DNA from: UBA1268 sp002694955
GTDB taxonomy: Bacteria; Planctomycetota; Planctomycetia; Pirellulales; UBA1268
NCBI GenBank assembly: GCA_028066355.1
Contig: JALCBP010000020.1
Coordinates: 1-41,395, forward strand
Length of the DNA: 41,395 nucleotides
Reading direction: 5' to 3'
Shown here: one piece after another, positions 9,629-17,553 of the stretch
Position numbering within the stretch: position 1 is the stretch's first letter
How the letters are laid out: each line of letters opens with the position of its first letter
Notes under the pieces: model-generated
Seen by the model: only the letters and a program-made list of their open reading frames with translations
Told to the model about the DNA's origin: nothing
Databases searched by the model: none
Made by a program: the position numbers and the translations under genes

Positions 9629-10425
9629 GACGTCCTTCCTCCGCGCTCTACTGCTTCCCCAATTTCATCGAGAATGCTGAGGCGACCAGAGTATGTCATT
9701 GTGAGATTTTCTGAAGTAAGAACCTCAGCCGTTGGGCCAGCGGCAACAAGGCGCATATCAACAAGAGCAACTGCATCAAACCATTCGGCTGCTGTGCGGA
9801 TGTCGTGATGCACTGCAACGACTAATTTGCCCTGATCCCGCAGCTCGGTCAGAATGTTGAAAATCTGCTCCTGCGAACCAGCATCAACACCAGCCATAGG
9901 CTCATCGAGAAGATAGATCGTGGCCTCCCGAGCAAGCGCTCGAGCCAAAAAGACCCGCTGCTGCTGCCCCCCAGAGAGCTTTCCGATTTGTCGATTTGCA
10001 ACATCGGCAAGACCAACGCGATCAAGACTTGCAAGAGCTAACTTACGCTCGCGTTTCCCCCCGCGCTGAAACCAGCCAAGCCGTGATGTTGCTCCCATAC
10101 GAACAACATCCATCACACTAACTGGAAAGTCCCAATCAACCGTTTCTCGCTGCGGAACATACGCGATTTTTGAACGAACATCGGAAAGCCTTTGACCCCA
10201 AAATCGCACAGTCCCGCCGGCCCTTCGTACAAGATCAAGACTCGCCTTCAGTAGCGTGCTCTTTCCAGCACCATTCGGCCCAATAATTCCAAACAGGCTG
10301 GGGCCTTGTATTTCCAAATCCACGTTCCACAAGACCGGACGACGCCCATATGCAACGGTAAGATCGTGCCACTCCAACATTGGATGAGCGGCACCTACCT
10401 GTGGAACAGCATTATTCACAGCCAT
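9625..10425 (-). CDS. ABC transporter ATPase for metal uptake
   Basis: 266 residues with a complete nucleotide-binding domain: Walker A GPNGAGKST at 49-57, Q-loop Gln92, signature LSGGQQQR at 150-157, Walker B YLLDEP at 171-176 and H-loop His206. Length and motif spacing fit the ATPases of manganese/zinc/iron (TroB/MntB/ZnuC-type) importers. It follows the binding-protein gene by 46 bases and overlaps the next permease by 4 bases. It would power import by the two downstream permeases. Confidence 0.95.
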   Translation of the reverse strand: MAVNNAVPQVGAAHPMLEWHDLTVAYGRRPVLWNVDLEIQGPSLFGIIGPNGAGKSTLLKASLDLVRRAGGTVRFWGQRLSDVRSKIAYVPQRETVDWDFPVSVMDVVRMGATSRLGWFQRGGKRERKLALASLDRVGLADVANRQIGKLSGGQQQRVFLARALAREATIYLLDEPMAGVDAGSQEQIFNILTELRDQGKLVVAVHHDIRTAAEWFDAVALVDMRLVAAGPTAEVLTSENLTMTYSGRLSILDEIGEAVERGGRTS

Positions 10426-10471
10426 CTACTTTTTATCTCTTTCACATCAAACTCATACCAAAATAAGCTGC

Positions 10472-11416
10472 CTACTCGTTACTATCCCGAGAAACATTCT
10501 GGGAAGCACCTGTCGCGCGGAGTGCACCGAAAATTGTGTCAACATTTGAAAGCAACGCACGCTCAAGCGTATCACCGCCTCCTCCGGCTGGACCCAATGC
10601 GTCGGAATAGAGTCGGCCGCCAAGGCGCACGATGTGACCGCGAGCAGAAGCGCCTTCGATTAAAGCTGTGACATTTCGGTCCGACACACTTGTTTCAACG
10701 AAGACTGCGGGTATCCGGCGGCGGACAACTAAATCAACTAATTGATTCATGTCAGCCAGACCAGCTTCACTTTCTGTGCTCGTTCCCTGAACACCAATAA
10801 CCTCAAGCCCGTATGCCCGGCCGAAGTAGCGGAACGCATCGTGGGCTGTAATGAGTACTCGACGCTGCCGAGGAATTTCATTGAACTTCTTCCTGACATT
10901 CTCATCAAGCTCCAAAAGATCTTGGGAATACTTTTCCGCGCGGTGCTGATAGTGTGAGGCAGCTTCGGAATCGAGTTGAATTAACGCATCAGCGACGGCG
11001 AAAGGACAATAACTCCAAAGCTTGGCATCAAACCATATATGTGGATCAAATAGACCATTTCCAATCGGAAGCAATTCATCTTGAGGTACGGCCTCGCCAA
11101 CTGCCACGAAAGGACGCTTCCGGCCAATGCGCTCAAGTAATTCTGCTAACTTTCCTTCCAAATGAAGCCCATTGGCAACAATCAGATCAGCACGAACAAG
11201 CCTGTCAATATCTCGAGGCGTTGCTCGGTAGGAGTGTGGGTCAACTCCATCAGCCATCAGGCTTTCAACTACAACAAGATCACCCCCAACCTGCTCTACT
11301 AAATCCGCGACTACTGTTGTTGTCGCCGTAACACGGATGGGCGAGGCCGCATTTGAGTTATTCCACAGCGCAGAAAAAAAAGATAAAAAAAGGACTATAG
11401 TGGCGATTCGCAGCAT
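10472..11416 (-). CDS. Metal-binding periplasmic protein of the ABC transporter (TroA/PsaA/ZnuA family)
   Basis: 314 residues; signal peptide in the first 23 (hydrophobic core, cleavage near SNAAS). It is the cluster A-I solute-binding protein that delivers Mn, Zn or Fe to the permeases. Candidate ligands lie at family positions: His61 (DPHSY), His126 (DPHIWFD), Glu241 (FVETS) and Asp272 (YSDALG). The His-His-Glu-Asp set is that of manganese/iron binders such as PsaA and TroA. There is no His-rich loop of the kind common in zinc-specific ZnuA, which slightly favours manganese. First gene of a four-gene operon; two inverted repeats 16-52 bases upstream of its ATG may be operator sites. No lipobox Cys is seen. 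Confidence 0.94.
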   Translation of the reverse strand: MLRIATIVLFLSFFSALWNNSNAASPIRVTATTTVVADLVEQVGGDLVVVESLMADGVDPHSYRATPRDIDRLVRADLIVANGLHLEGKLAELLERIGRKRPFVAVGEAVPQDELLPIGNGLFDPHIWFDAKLWSYCPFAVADALIQLDSEAASHYQHRAEKYSQDLLELDENVRKKFNEIPRQRRVLITAHDAFRYFGRAYGLEVIGVQGTSTESEAGLADMNQLVDLVVRRRIPAVFVETSVSDRNVTALIEGASARGHIVRLGGRLYSDALGPAGGGGDTLERALLSNVDTIFGALRATGASQNVSRDSNE

Positions 11417-11432
11417 ATGTTTTTCGGCCTCT

Positions 11433-11468
11433 CAAAAAATACTTTTTGGCTACTCAAAAAGTGTAGCC
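11433..11468 (-). promoter_or_regulatory. Candidate operator: two adjacent inverted repeats upstream of the metal-transport operon
   Basis: At 11448-11468 a 21-base element has perfect 6-base arms GGCTAC and GTAGCC around an A-rich centre. Touching it at 11433-11448 is a second inverted repeat, CAAAAA and TTTTTG around four bases. Both lie 17-52 bases before the binding-protein start codon, where a repressor would block transcription. An isolated TTAGGTTA (11489-11496), identical to a DtxR half-site, lies further up. A metal-dependent operator is inference; no -10/-35 pair was convincing. Confidence 0.4.
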
Positions 11469-11636
11469 TACTCCACCGCAGACTGCGATTAGGTTAAAAT
11501 CATACGAGAACGCCGGCATAACCCGCTCGACCCCCGTAACATGCCTCACAATAACGTTTCTCGGCTCAAATTGACGCCTCGAAACCAGTGAGTTGACGCG
11601 AAGATCATGCAGTCTTAGGTTCAGAGGCAGTGTGTT

Positions 11637-12539
11637 GTGCTATTCAAAACGGAGAGACTGTTTCTCATGGACGCGGGTTACTGCAAACGATTCCGAATGG
11701 GCATCGATCTTCCCAGATCGTACGTACCCCTGAAATCACTTCCAGTTGGCTACCAACTTGTTCCATGGAACGAAGCCCTTCTTGATGTTCACGCCCGAAC
11801 AAAGTACCAAGCGTTTTGTCACGAAATTGATGCGCAGGTATTTCCGTGCCTTGGTGAACTTTCAGGCTGCCGAAGGCTGATGCATGAAATCCGCAGAAAA
11901 CCTGGTTTCCTGCCAGAGGCTACCTGGCTGATAGCCCGAAAGATCAATCGCTACGAGAGGTTGCATGAAACCCATCCTGTATCACTTGACCGGGCTGTTC
12001 CGCTGGACCGGGCTGTTCCGCTGGAATGGTGTGGAACAATTCAAGGCGTACTTGATAGTTCAGGAAACGGTTCGATTCAAAACATTGGCATTGTTCCTTC
12101 GCAACGAGGCGGCGGACTCGGGAGCATCTTGATCGAGCAGGCACTATCCGGCTTCGAATCCGCAGGTGCCTACCACGTAACACTTGAGGTGACCGCAGAA
12201 AACATTGCCGCCATCAGGCTCTACCAGCGTCTCGGGTTCCGTCGATCAAAAACAATTTACAAACCTGTGGATTCCTCACTGTTTCGAGATGAAGAGAGTT
12301 CGTCGATCGGTTCTCTCCCGTTAGGATTTCCATCGAGCCGTCTGCATCAGGAAAACATACAGCTGGAATCATCCGACCGCAGCCAGCAGAACATGATCAC
12401 ATCGATGGTTTCCTCCGTAGTTCATGAGTTGGCAGTGGCGGAGACACCGCCAGATATGGCAGAATCAAACATCGATAAGGGTGTTCCGTTGGTGCCGGTT
12501 ACTGCATCAAAGCCTCTCGGCACTTCGTCACCTATCTGA
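11637..12539 (+). CDS. GNAT-family N-acetyltransferase
   Basis: 300 residues from a GTG; ATGs at 11667 and 11697 are possible starts, and AGAGG upstream gives only weak support to the GTG. The acetyl-CoA-binding motif A is clear at about 147-170, with QRGGGLG at 156-162 (the Q/R-x-x-G-x-G/A signature), followed by motif B with NIAAIRLYQRLGF at 189-201, as in RimI-like enzymes. Residues 118-129 hold a duplicated DRAVPL from an 18-base tandem repeat, in a loop before the core. The last 75 residues are Ser-rich and probably disordered. The acceptor substrate is unknown. It lies 32 bases before the M16 peptidase pair and may be co-transcribed with it. Confidence 0.85.
   Translation: MLFKTERLFLMDAGYCKRFRMGIDLPRSYVPLKSLPVGYQLVPWNEALLDVHARTKYQAFCHEIDAQVFPCLGELSGCRRLMHEIRRKPGFLPEATWLIARKINRYERLHETHPVSLDRAVPLDRAVPLEWCGTIQGVLDSSGNGSIQNIGIVPSQRGGGLGSILIEQALSGFESAGAYHVTLEVTAENIAAIRLYQRLGFRRSKTIYKPVDSSLFRDEESSSIGSLPLGFPSSRLHQENIQLESSDRSQQNMITSMVSSVVHELAVAETPPDMAESNIDKGVPLVPVTASKPLGTSSPI
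11988..12023 (+). repeat. 18-base perfect tandem duplication inside the acetyltransferase gene
   Basis: Two identical 18-base units in direct tandem (11988-12005 and 12006-12023) encode DRAVPL twice and keep the frame. This looks like a recent slippage or duplication event in a loop of the GNAT protein. Confidence 0.9.
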
Positions 12540-12571
12540 TCACTCGACCGTACGGCATAAACGAAAAATTT

Positions 12572-13840
12572 GTGAAGCAGACTCTTCAGACCGCTACTCT
12601 CGACAACGGAATCATTTTACTCGGTGAGTTCTTACCGGGTGTTGAATCCGTCTCTGTGTCTTTTCACGTCGCAGCCGGCAGCATCTGCGACTCCTTTGCG
12701 ACAGATGAAACTGGTCGTTCATGCTGTGGTCTTGCAACGCTTGCAGGCGAACTAATGCTTCGAGGCGCTGCCGACCGAGATAGCAAACAGCTTGTGGCTG
12801 CACTTGATAACGCCGGCGTCCAGTGGTCACAGTCAGTTTCAATGAGCCATGGCAGTTTCGCGGGGGCAATGGTATCTCGACAATTGCCAGATTCACTAAA
12901 AATCTACGCCGACATACTTCGTCGTCCTCTTTTGGATCAACACCAATTCGATCCAGCTCGTCAGGTAGTGTTGCAAAATCTCGCCGGAACCGAAGATGAC
13001 CCAACACACCGCACGATGCTCGCGCTGCGAAAAGCGCATTACCCGTCTCCATGGGGCTTTCCGAGCGAGGGCACATCGGCTGATGTGAGCGAACTGGTTC
13101 ACTCCGATGTAAAACACTTTGTCTCCACCTTCGTTCAACCGCAGGACATGATCATCTCTGTAGCTGGGCAACTTGACTGGCCTGAATTTGTGCAGCAGAT
13201 CAAAGATCTTTTTGGTGACTGGCAAGGACAACCACCACCACCAATTTCTCTTGGTGGGCGGGGCGAGAAGATCTGTCATGTCCCTTATGATTCTCAACAG
13301 ACTCATATCGCACTCGCCTGGGATGTCCCACCCTACCGTAACCCGGATTCACTTCAGGCAACAGCGGCTCTGGCAGTACTTGGTGGAGGTTCCAGCTCAA
13401 GACTCTTTACAGAGGTTCGTGAGAAAAGAGGTTTGTGCTACAGCGTCTCGGCTGGCTACCAAACTCAGCGAGATATCGCCGCAGCAATGGCCTACTCTGG
13501 CACCACAGCAGATCGAGCTCAGGAAACCTTAGATGTCATGGTACATGAAATAGCAACTCTTCCAGGGACTATTACGGAGGACGAACTAGCCAGAGTGAAA
13601 GCTCGTGCAAAGAGCTCGCTTGTCATGCAGCAGGAATCAACGGCGGCAAGAGCAGGCGCAATGGCCAGACAATGGTTTCACCTTGGGCGAGTCCGAACTC
13701 TTGCTGAGGATCTCCAGCGACTTGATGAACTTTCTGTGGAAAGCATTGAAAACTGGCTCGCCAAGAATCCTCTCGAAGACATAACCACTGTTTTCCTGGG
13801 ACGCGACCCATTGGAGGTACCTGATGCAATTTCGCCATGA
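12572..13840 (+). CDS. M16-family peptidase-like protein, zinc site lost (partner subunit)
   Basis: 422 residues from a GTG with no strong ribosome-binding site, 32 bases after the acetyltransferase. The fold is M16B (two insulinase-like halves), but the zinc motif HxxEH is replaced by TLAGE at 56-60, so the chain cannot bind catalytic zinc. In the second half it keeps the conserved Arg277 and Tyr290 (RLFTEVREKRGLCY), the pair that holds substrate in heterodimeric M16 enzymes. The next gene has HxxEH but lacks the Tyr. The two genes overlap by 17 bases, so an active/inactive heterodimer like the Sphingomonas SPH2682/SPH2681 pair is likely. No signal peptide is seen; the site of action is probably cytoplasmic. 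Confidence 0.9.
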   Translation: MKQTLQTATLDNGIILLGEFLPGVESVSVSFHVAAGSICDSFATDETGRSCCGLATLAGELMLRGAADRDSKQLVAALDNAGVQWSQSVSMSHGSFAGAMVSRQLPDSLKIYADILRRPLLDQHQFDPARQVVLQNLAGTEDDPTHRTMLALRKAHYPSPWGFPSEGTSADVSELVHSDVKHFVSTFVQPQDMIISVAGQLDWPEFVQQIKDLFGDWQGQPPPPISLGGRGEKICHVPYDSQQTHIALAWDVPPYRNPDSLQATAALAVLGGGSSSRLFTEVREKRGLCYSVSAGYQTQRDIAAAMAYSGTTADRAQETLDVMVHEIATLPGTITEDELARVKARAKSSLVMQQESTAARAGAMARQWFHLGRVRTLAEDLQRLDELSVESIENWLAKNPLEDITTVFLGRDPLEVPDAISP

Positions 13841-15071
13841 GCAACTTCCCAATGGGCTTGACATCGTAGCGGAAGTGAGTGAAGCCGCTCATTCGGCAAG
13901 CCTCGGCTTTTTTGTAAAAACAGGTGCTCGGGACGAGCACGAGTCGATCTCTGGCGTGAGCCACTTTCTTGAGCATATGGTGTTTAAGGGAACGGACACC
14001 CTATCTGCTGAAGACATCAACCTTCGCTTTGACTCCATGGGCGCGAGTTCAAATGCCTTCACGAGTGAGGAAGATACGGTCTACTACGCTGCTGTTCTTC
14101 CAGAAAAACAGCATGATGCCCTTGAATTACTCTCGGCCATGATGAGGCCAGCTCTTCGTGAAGATGACTTCATAACAGAAAAACAAGTGATTCTTGAAGA
14201 AATCAAAATGTACGATGACCAGCCACCTTTTGGTGCTGATGATCGTTGTCGGGCTCTTTTCTTCAAGAACCACCCACTTGCACAAAGCGTCCTCGGAAGC
14301 ACTTCTTCTATTGAAGCGCTCCAAGTGGAGGCGATGCGTGAATATCACCAAAAACGTTATTCGTCAAACAATCTTGTCTTGGCAGCGAGCGGTGCGGTTG
14401 ATTTCGAGTCTCTTATCAAAAGCGCGCATCGACTTTGTGGAGAATGGAAACCCTCACCCCCTAGCAACCGAAAAGTCTCATTCTCATCCAGCCAGTGCGA
14501 AGCCGTCACAGACGTCATAACTCGTGAACAAGCGGCCTTGGAATATGCCGTGAGAATGTCCCCCGGACCGGCAGAGGACACAAACGATCGCTTCGCGGCA
14601 AAACTCCTTGCCATGATAATCGGGGATGATTCAGGCAGCCGGCTGTACTGGGATCTCGTTGATTCTGGTCGAGCAGAACATGCTGCCTGTCATCATCATG
14701 ATTTTCTGGATGCTGGTATTTTTGTCACACAACTCTCGTGTGAACCAGAAACCACTCACTCACTCCTTGATCGTATTGTTGAGATCTATCAAGGTGCAGA
14801 AGACGATTTGAGCACAAATGAAGTAGACCAGGCGCGGAACAAACTGCTGAGTCGGGTTGTCCTCGCGGGAGAAAGACCTCGACAGCGGCTATTTAGCCTT
14901 GGCCTCGAATGGGCTCACCTCAGCCGATATCGATCAGTTTCTGATGACTTGGCAACACTCGACACAATTTCCCGAGAAGATTTGCATCGAATTCTTGCTG
15001 AATGGCATCTTCCGGCATCATCATCGACAGTATTGGCTGGACCTCTTTCGAACAAGGTATCTTCGACGTAA
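13824..15071 (+). CDS. M16-family zinc metallopeptidase, catalytic subunit
   Basis: 415 residues starting at an ATG inside the last 17 bases of the preceding gene. It carries the inverted zinc motif HFLEH at 47-51 (His47, Glu50, His51), and about 75 residues later the third ligand in the VILEEIKMY segment (Glu125 or Glu126). The C-terminal half has the Arg (GSRLYWD) but an Ala/His-rich stretch where the family has Tyr, so this chain needs its neighbour to complete the active site. Such enzymes degrade short peptides or process precursors. A terminator-like hairpin lies about 90 bases downstream. Confidence 0.93.
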   Translation: MQFRHEQLPNGLDIVAEVSEAAHSASLGFFVKTGARDEHESISGVSHFLEHMVFKGTDTLSAEDINLRFDSMGASSNAFTSEEDTVYYAAVLPEKQHDALELLSAMMRPALREDDFITEKQVILEEIKMYDDQPPFGADDRCRALFFKNHPLAQSVLGSTSSIEALQVEAMREYHQKRYSSNNLVLAASGAVDFESLIKSAHRLCGEWKPSPPSNRKVSFSSSQCEAVTDVITREQAALEYAVRMSPGPAEDTNDRFAAKLLAMIIGDDSGSRLYWDLVDSGRAEHAACHHHDFLDAGIFVTQLSCEPETTHSLLDRIVEIYQGAEDDLSTNEVDQARNKLLSRVVLAGERPRQRLFSLGLEWAHLSRYRSVSDDLATLDTISREDLHRILAEWHLPASSSTVLAGPLSNKVSST

Positions 15072-15162
15072 CGGTCATTTTGCCGAAAAAATCCGGCCCA
15101 TCGGTCACTGAACGGCCCATCTTTCGAAAAGTTGATATGAATGCCACAATAATAACGTGAGG

Positions 15163-15191
15163 GGACTCGTATACTACGAGACCGGTTTTAT
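15163..15191 (+). terminator. Terminator-like hairpin after the M16 pair
   Basis: CTCGTA and TACGAG pair around a TAC loop at 15166-15180, with GG/CC pairs beyond an A-A mismatch, followed by GGTTTTATTT. It ends 12 bases before the ABC-2 permease start, so it may terminate the peptidase transcript or act as a leader hairpin for the permease gene. Confidence 0.45.
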
Positions 15192-15203
15192 TTAGTTTCT
15201 TCC

Positions 15204-16733
15204 ATGTCATTTACATTGATCGCACTCATGATTATCCCGCTGTTCGCAAACCGATGGCTCATCGCACTTCCACCGATTTGGCTGGTCGGTATGGGAGCGC
15301 TTTCTGCGTCTCTTGTTCTTGTAGCCCTCTGGGGTGTTCTACGAATCATTGCACCACGGGCTGCAGCTGAGGCGAAAGCCAGTTTGCACGACGGCTTCCT
15401 TGGCCCACTCGCATGGCTCCTTTTGGCGGCATCAGGTACTGCCATTGCCCTAACACCACTCGTCCCCGTCCGGGGTATAGGTCAATCATTAAGCAGGCTT
15501 CTCACCGTGAGCAGTTCATCAACGGCTGTGACAATTGCAGCTGGAAGTGAGCAGGAAAAAATAGTTCTGCCACTTCGGCCGCAGGAACTTGAAAGTATTT
15601 CTTTTTCTACAGATCAACCAGTTACTATTCGAACGCAGAAACCCATTGAGGGCTTCGCGCTACTGAAGGTGCCTGACATTGATCTCGACCAAGAGAAACC
15701 CTGGTTATGGGAGAAATCTGAGGGAAAAGAAAATCCATTCCTTGGTAAAACTGCTGAACTTGAGGTGACTAACCTCAACACCGGGGAGAAAGCAAGTCCG
15801 GCTCGCCTGACAATCAATTGGAAACTTGTGCCAGAGTTTCCTGATGTTGTGATCCTTCCAATTTCAGCAGCGGTCCTTCTAATTATCGTCGTTCTTTATT
15901 CCTTATTCCGGCTGACCATCCGACGGGTTGCTGCCGTGACCTCATCGACAATGAAAGAAGCCATCGGCCAACCTATCTTTGCAGTAGCTATTGTGGCCGG
16001 CATTGTTCTTCTCCTGTCATTTATTGTGATTCCGTACAACACGTTTGGTGAAGACGTGAAAATGCTGAAGGATAGTGGCCTTACCTTGGTGAAAGTACTT
16101 GCACTCCTGGTGGTTATATGGACAGCAAGCGTTACTGTCTCTGATGAGATTGAAGGCCGAACAGCACTCACTGTTCTATCTAAACCTCTCACTCGTAGAC
16201 AATTTGTCGTTGGTAAATTTATTGGCTTGGCTCTCGTTGCACTCCTCATCTTCATGATTCTTGGCGCGGTACTCATGTCGACCACAAGCCTAAAGGTCGT
16301 CTATGATGCTCGAGAATCATCGAAGACAGCCCCTCTGTGGTCCGACTGCGCGACAGAGATGATAACTGTTGTTCCAGGCCTTGTTCTTTCCCTTCTCGAA
16401 ACCATTCTGTTAGCAGCAGTAAGCCTGGCGGTATCGACACGAGTCGGAATGATTCCGAACCTTATAATCTGTTTCGCAATTTATGTCCTTGGGCACCTTG
16501 TACCGCTTATTGTGCAGTCAAGCGTTGGCAAACTGGCAATCGTGCGATTTGTTGGCCGACTCTTCGCAACGATACTCCCCGTACTCGAACATTTCACAAT
16601 CGAGGCCGCTGTGATTGGTGGCGTTCCGGTGCCGTGGGGATATCTCGCATGGGCAGCAATCTACGCAGGTTTATATTCTGCGATAGCCTTACTCATCGCA
16701 CTTGTACTCTTCCAAAACCGTGATCTTGCATAG
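15204..16733 (+). CDS. ABC-2 type transporter permease, orphan
   Basis: 509 residues. Three hydrophobic segments (about 5-20, 24-48, 66-90) are followed by an extracytoplasmic domain at about 95-215 rich in beta-type sequence, then 7-8 more membrane helices from 216 onward. Between helices lies the cytoplasmic DEIEGRT at 314-320 and the LSKPLTRRQFVVGK segment, the hallmark of ABC-2 permeases of the NatB/ABC2_membrane group. The start ATG has no good ribosome-binding site. No ABC ATPase gene is next to it in this window, so its partner is elsewhere; the substrate is unknown. The long extracytoplasmic insert is unusual for a simple drug or Na+ exporter. Confidence 0.85.
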   Translation: MSFTLIALMIIPLFANRWLIALPPIWLVGMGALSASLVLVALWGVLRIIAPRAAAEAKASLHDGFLGPLAWLLLAASGTAIALTPLVPVRGIGQSLSRLLTVSSSSTAVTIAAGSEQEKIVLPLRPQELESISFSTDQPVTIRTQKPIEGFALLKVPDIDLDQEKPWLWEKSEGKENPFLGKTAELEVTNLNTGEKASPARLTINWKLVPEFPDVVILPISAAVLLIIVVLYSLFRLTIRRVAAVTSSTMKEAIGQPIFAVAIVAGIVLLLSFIVIPYNTFGEDVKMLKDSGLTLVKVLALLVVIWTASVTVSDEIEGRTALTVLSKPLTRRQFVVGKFIGLALVALLIFMILGAVLMSTTSLKVVYDARESSKTAPLWSDCATEMITVVPGLVLSLLETILLAAVSLAVSTRVGMIPNLIICFAIYVLGHLVPLIVQSSVGKLAIVRFVGRLFATILPVLEHFTIEAAVIGGVPVPWGYLAWAAIYAGLYSAIALLIALVLFQNRDLA

Positions 16734-16793
16734 GGCCGTGCGCAGGTCCTCCTCACAAAAGTAAGACTGAGTCCAAGCCGCGGTGAATTCTAT

Positions 16794-17489
16794 TTAACGT
16801 GCAAGGCCAACGGTACCGCTTACCCCAACCTGCTCGGGGCGTTGGAGTGGTCCTCCAGTTGGTACCATCTCACCATCATGCTCGTACCGAGAAACAGCCT
16901 CGGCGGAACCCTTAAAGAAAACCTCTACGCCATTACCAAACCTTCGTGCCAGATGTGGCCCAAACTCAATTCCCACCGTACTGTGCTTTTTAGAATTTCG
17001 CATCCTTGTTTTGAGATTTAATCCACCAACAACAGACTCTTTTTGAAAATCCATAGAAAGCTTACTCGTATACCCAGATAGACCATCTGATATCGAGTTG
17101 CGATCAGCGAGAACGCCGGCAGAAATATTCAAAAAAGAGAACTCTTGCCCAACTTCAGCTGTCATAAAACCAGACCCCGCACGACTATTGGGCGGCCCCT
17201 TCACCGAGAAGTCGGGAAGATTCTCTTCAGATTCCTTTTCACACTTCCGCCGTATCCCACCAAGTGCCTGGGCGACTCGCTTCTGCCCTGTCGAGATGTC
17301 AAATTCATCGAACGGCAGCTCTTCAGACACCTGGGATAGTAGCTCATCTGCGTGAGCCACATTAATAGAGACAAGGCTACTGGCGAGATAAACCACTAGA
17401 GACATCAGAATAAGTTTCTGCAGATACGCTTGCACTCTGGATCTCTTTACGACTGCAATAGATGAACTACACCGGAATATCATCGTCAT
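16794..17489 (-). CDS. Exported hypothetical protein, possible outer-membrane or surface protein
   Basis: 231 residues from an ATG with GGAG five bases upstream. The N terminus has a long positive n-region (about 25 residues) and then a hydrophobic core ending in AHA at about 45-47, a plausible signal peptidase I site. The mature part has an acidic start and, from about residue 105, alternating polar/apolar stretches with many Gly and Ser, suggesting beta strands. I recognise no family. It converges on the ABC-2 permease gene and lies 64 bases downstream of the oxidoreductase on the same strand. Confidence 0.6.
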   Translation of the reverse strand: MTMIFRCSSSIAVVKRSRVQAYLQKLILMSLVVYLASSLVSINVAHADELLSQVSEELPFDEFDISTGQKRVAQALGGIRRKCEKESEENLPDFSVKGPPNSRAGSGFMTAEVGQEFSFLNISAGVLADRNSISDGLSGYTSKLSMDFQKESVVGGLNLKTRMRNSKKHSTVGIEFGPHLARRFGNGVEVFFKGSAEAVSRYEHDGEMVPTGGPLQRPEQVGVSGTVGLAR

Positions 17490-17553
17490 GCCATCTCCAT
17501 TTGCTGCTGCGTAGTTCAGGTTGTATCAATCAGGAAAACAAGTCACACCCCGC

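Noticed and set aside
8733..9680. Long open frame of 315 codons on the plus strand
   Set aside because: It lies opposite the first permease gene, is rich in Thr, Arg and Pro with no domain, and has no ribosome-binding site; it is the antisense shadow of a hydrophobic coding sequence.
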